Shown: positions 61,683 through 64,000 of the stretch, piece by piece | How positions within the stretch are numbered: the stretch's first letter is position 1 | Layout of the letters: each line of letters starts with the position of its first letter | Assembly: GCF_003313325.1 (NCBI RefSeq) | Contig: NZ_QMHQ01000002.1 | Span: 682,001-746,000 of the forward strand | DNA: 64,000 nucleotides | Source of the DNA: Pedobacter namyangjuensis | GTDB lineage: Bacteria; Bacteroidota; Bacteroidia; Sphingobacteriales; Sphingobacteriaceae | Direction: 5' to 3' | The notes under the pieces: generated by a model | What the model was told of the DNA's origin: nothing | What the model saw: the letters and a program-made list of their open reading frames with translations, nothing else | The model's database searches: none | Program-made: the position numbers and the translations under genes

Positions 61683-63104
61683 CTAAGAATCGATTTCGTT
61701 TTTGACTACAGATTTTTTAATCAAATAATAAACCGGAATGCCTATCAGCGTTATAATTAGGCCCGGCCAGGTAAATTTCGGCTTGTAAATGATCAGAAGT
61801 GTACAGAAGGCAAAACCCATCAAAATGTAAACAATCGGCAGAACCGGATAGCCGAACGCCCTATAGGGCCTAGGTGTTTCCGGGCGTTTTTTGCGCAGAA
61901 TGAATATGCCAAAGATGGTCAGCATGTAAAACATCACCACAACGAAGGAAATCATGTCCAACAGGTCGCCATATTTACCGCTCAGGCACCATAGGCAGGC
62001 AAACAGGCATTGTACCCACAAACCTACACCCGGTACCGCATTTTGGTTAAGGGTTCCAACTTTTTTAAAGAATAGGCCATCCTTGGCCATTGAATAATAT
62101 ACCCTGGCGCCGGCCATGATCAGTCCGTTGTTGCAGCCGAAAGTGGAAACCATGATCATCAGTGCAATAATGATGGTTCCCCAAGTACCGAAAATCACAT
62201 TGGCGGCCGAAACCGCTACCCGGTCCTTGTCCGCGTAAGCCATATCGTGAAGGGACAGTACGCCGGTATACATGACATTGGTAAGCAGGTAAAGCACCGT
62301 TACGATGATGGTGCCAAGGGCTAAACTGAGGCCGATATTCCTAGCCGGATTTTTGATTTCTCCGGCAATGAAGGTTACGTTGTGCCAAGAATCGCTACTA
62401 AAAATAGAGCCTACCATCGCAGCTGCTATTGCTCCAAACGCAGCTAAAGTCGTGTAGGAAGCAATAGTGCCGTCGGCCGATAGGCTGCCCAACTGCCACA
62501 TGTTTTCCCAATTGCTGGCCCATATGCTCCTATCCAAAAAGAACAGGCCAAAAACGATGAGTCCAAAAAGGCTGATCAGTTTGGTCAGCGTAAAAGTAGT
62601 CTGGATGGTCTTGCCGCTTTTAACCCCTCTAGAGTTGATATAGGTTAACAGCACAATTACGGCAATGGCCAGCAGCTGTGCCGAGGAAATGGACAAAAAA
62701 CCCAGATCGAGCACCACCAGGTCCTCGCTGAAGGCCGGGACCAGATAGGCGGTAAACTTGGCGAAGGCCACACCCACCGCTGCAATAGTTGCAGTTTGTA
62801 TCACGGTAAAAAAACTCCAGCCATACAAGAAGCTCACCAAGGGATTATAGGCTTCCTTAAGGTACACGTACTGTCCGCCGGCCTTCGGGAACATGGCACT
62901 GAGTTCGCCGTAACTCAAGGCAGCGGTAAGGGTCATAAAGCCGGTAATGAGCCAGACCACCAATAGCCAGCCAGAGCTTCCTACGTTTCTTGTAATATCG
63001 GCACTGACAATAAATATGCCTGAGCCTATCATACTGCCTGCAACAAGCATCGTAGCATCCATTAGCTTAAGCGAGGGCTTAAACTGTATGTCTTTTTCCT
63101 CCAT
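61683..63104 (-). CDS. APC-family amino-acid permease
   Basis: Inner-membrane transporter of 473 residues with about twelve helices. The first has the consensus substrate loop VAGSMIGSGIFIVSADITRN, and FPKAGGQYVYLKEAYNPLVS follows in the third segment. The C-terminal helices end in a short charged tail. It resembles amino-acid/polyamine antiporters, and the exact substrate is not given by sequence. Its start codon directly follows a tetranucleotide repeat tract, and no purine-rich ribosome site is visible. Confidence 0.92.
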   Translation of the reverse strand: MEEKDIQFKPSLKLMDATMLVAGSMIGSGIFIVSADITRNVGSSGWLLVVWLITGFMTLTAALSYGELSAMFPKAGGQYVYLKEAYNPLVSFLYGWSFFTVIQTATIAAVGVAFAKFTAYLVPAFSEDLVVLDLGFLSISSAQLLAIAVIVLLTYINSRGVKSGKTIQTTFTLTKLISLFGLIVFGLFFLDRSIWASNWENMWQLGSLSADGTIASYTTLAAFGAIAAAMVGSIFSSDSWHNVTFIAGEIKNPARNIGLSLALGTIIVTVLYLLTNVMYTGVLSLHDMAYADKDRVAVSAANVIFGTWGTIIIALMIMVSTFGCNNGLIMAGARVYYSMAKDGLFFKKVGTLNQNAVPGVGLWVQCLFACLWCLSGKYGDLLDMISFVVVMFYMLTIFGIFILRKKRPETPRPYRAFGYPVLPIVYILMGFAFCTLLIIYKPKFTWPGLIITLIGIPVYYLIKKSVVKNEIDS

Positions 63105-63108
63105 AAAG

Positions 63109-63155
63109 TTGGTTGTTTGGTTGTTTGGTTGGTTGGTTGGTTGGTTGTTTGGTTG
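63109..63155 (+). repeat. GGTT-type tetranucleotide tract before the permease start
   Basis: Units of TTGG/TTGT repeat for about 47 bp, with five uninterrupted GGTT units at the core (63126-63145) and TTTGGTTG interruptions at both sides. On the minus strand this reads as CAAC/CCAA repeats and fills nearly the whole 53-bp space between the DUF885 stop and the permease ATG. Confidence 0.9.
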
Positions 63156-63157
63156 AT

Positions 63158-64000
63158 CTATTTATTAAAATCGTAAAATTTCCATTTGGTGGTGAAATCC
63201 CTGGTTAGTGCCTGGTTGGTCAGGGTTGCCCTTAACATTTCTATCGGAATGGCATTTTCCTTTATCACCAGATCGTGAAAAGTGGCATAATCCATTTTGC
63301 CGCTTTCCACCAGCTCGTTTTTGAGTGCCATAATCTGCAGGCCCCCAACCAGATAGGCAATCTGGTACAGCGGGCTGTACCCCCCTTCGAAAGATCTTCT
63401 TACCTCGCCTTCTGCATTGGCCCGTTCGTGCCCCACCCTGTCCACCAGAAAATCTATGCTCTGTTGCGGCGTCCAATTGCCCATGTGGTAATTTAAGGAG
63501 AATAAGATCCGAGCACAGCGGTGCATGCGCCAAAACAGCATGCCCATTTTCTCTTCAGGGGTTTTTGCAAAGCCTTTATCGTAAAGCAGCAATTCCCAAT
63601 ACAGCGCCCATCCTTCCCCGCTGAACGAGGTGGAAAAAATATTCCTATAATTTTTGTACCTGCTGTTAAAAAAGTATTGGTAATGATGCCCCGGCAAAAG
63701 CTCGTGCTGTACGGTAGCCCTTGAGAAATAAGGGTTATTGCCCCGCATACTCATCAGCTTGTCTTCATGGGCCATAGCCTGTGTCGGATAGGAAATACTG
63801 ATCTCCTTTCCCCCCGTAAAAAACGGATTTACCAATTGCCGCTGCGCAGACATCATCACCATGCCCCAGGTTTCCTCTGCCAATGCCGGGATCTCGATCA
63901 GCTTGTTTTTCCTGATGAACTCGGTTGCATCGTTCTGCAGACGCACGATCAGTTCGGGCTGCTCTCCTAGTGGCACGTAACTGTTTTTTATCTTCTCCTG
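63158..64000 (-). CDS. DUF885 peptidase-like protein, N-terminal part outside window
   Basis: The C-terminal 281 residues of a DUF885-family protein. The frame is open to the right edge, where it reads QEKIKNSYVPLGEQ. Family signatures are present: a zinc-type motif HELLPGHHYQYF, the EGWALYWELLLYDKGF box, RMHRCARILFSLNYHMGNWT and YSPLYQIAYLVGGLQI. Members are thought to be metal-dependent carboxypeptidase-like enzymes, usually exported. It lies directly upstream of the amino-acid permease gene on the same strand, which fits peptide breakdown followed by amino-acid uptake. Confidence 0.88.
   Translation of the reverse strand, partial: QEKIKNSYVPLGEQPELIVRLQNDATEFIRKNKLIEIPALAEETWGMVMMSAQRQLVNPFFTGGKEISISYPTQAMAHEDKLMSMRGNNPYFSRATVQHELLPGHHYQYFFNSRYKNYRNIFSTSFSGEGWALYWELLLYDKGFAKTPEEKMGMLFWRMHRCARILFSLNYHMGNWTPQQSIDFLVDRVGHERANAEGEVRRSFEGGYSPLYQIAYLVGGLQIMALKNELVESGKMDYATFHDLVIKENAIPIEMLRATLTNQALTRDFTTKWKFYDFNK

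Noticed and set aside
1..64000. tRNA, rRNA, CRISPR array, insertion sequence or integrase
   Set aside because: I looked for T-loop motifs, regular spaced repeats and transposase or integrase proteins on both strands and saw none that could be supported.

Overview
The window looks like chromosomal DNA of a Bacteroidota member close to Pedobacter/Sphingobacteriaceae. The grounds are SusC/SusD-type outer-membrane import genes with fasciclin and Ig-like lipoproteins, a Bacteroidetes-type conjugation cluster (TraE, F, G, J, K, L, M), lipoproteins with Cys-Lys-Lys after the lipobox, a PUR-like protein, and mostly AT-rich intergenic DNA. No rRNA, tRNA, CRISPR array, integrase or transposase was found. 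Part of the window is visibly richer in G+C (roughly 26-29 kb and 33-48 kb) than the rest.

Region 1-8 kb (all minus strand) is sensory. A LOV-domain (blue-light) histidine kinase and a stand-alone receiver protein lie upstream of a complete stressosome-like Rsb set: RsbR, RsbS and RsbT homologues, an RsbT-like ATPase fused to a SpoIIE/RsbX-like phosphatase, and a sensor histidine kinase that runs off the left edge. Region 8-18.7 kb is oxidative and light damage defence: an ankyrin protein convergent with a large HPII-type catalase, a DJ-1/PfpI protein, a repeat lipoprotein, then a divergent pair of photolyase/cryptochrome genes. One of the pair is of the DASH type, in an apparent operon with DUF3253 and 2H phosphoesterase genes. 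The other is of the bacterial (6-4)/CryPro type but lacks the cysteines expected to bind its iron-sulfur cluster.

Region 18.6-26.2 kb is mobile-element-like: a gene-less stretch with short repeats, a three-gene HipB-HipS-HipT toxin-antitoxin set, a 35-residue Cys-rich peptide ORF, a stand-alone RadC JAB-domain protein, hypothetical genes, a DUF932 protein, an SSB, a large structured inverted repeat, and a PUR-like/RadC-HhH fusion. Region 26.6-37.5 kb is cargo or chromosomal genes mixed with decay: hydrolase, AI-2E-family transporter, DUF4385, broken thiE/thiD, serine hydrolase, zinc alcohol dehydrogenase, PPC-domain protein, TPR protein, a broken PAS histidine kinase and an SRPBCC protein. 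Region 37.5-47.6 kb is the conjugation operon on the minus strand. It includes three tandem TraI-like paralogues and a traK with an in-frame stop. No relaxase, coupling protein, TraN or integrase is seen, so the element is incomplete within this window.

Region 47.9-64 kb is a nutrient-acquisition locus on the minus strand: metallopeptidase, SusC, SusD, fasciclin and Ig-like lipoproteins ending at a strong terminator; an S9 peptidase and a large multidomain GH43 protein; an amino-acid permease with a GGTT-type tetranucleotide tract directly before its start codon; and a DUF885 peptidase-like gene cut by the right edge. Peptidases, permease and glycan-binding proteins together suggest uptake of sugars and peptides from glycoprotein- or plant-type polymers, but the substrate is not determined by the sequence.
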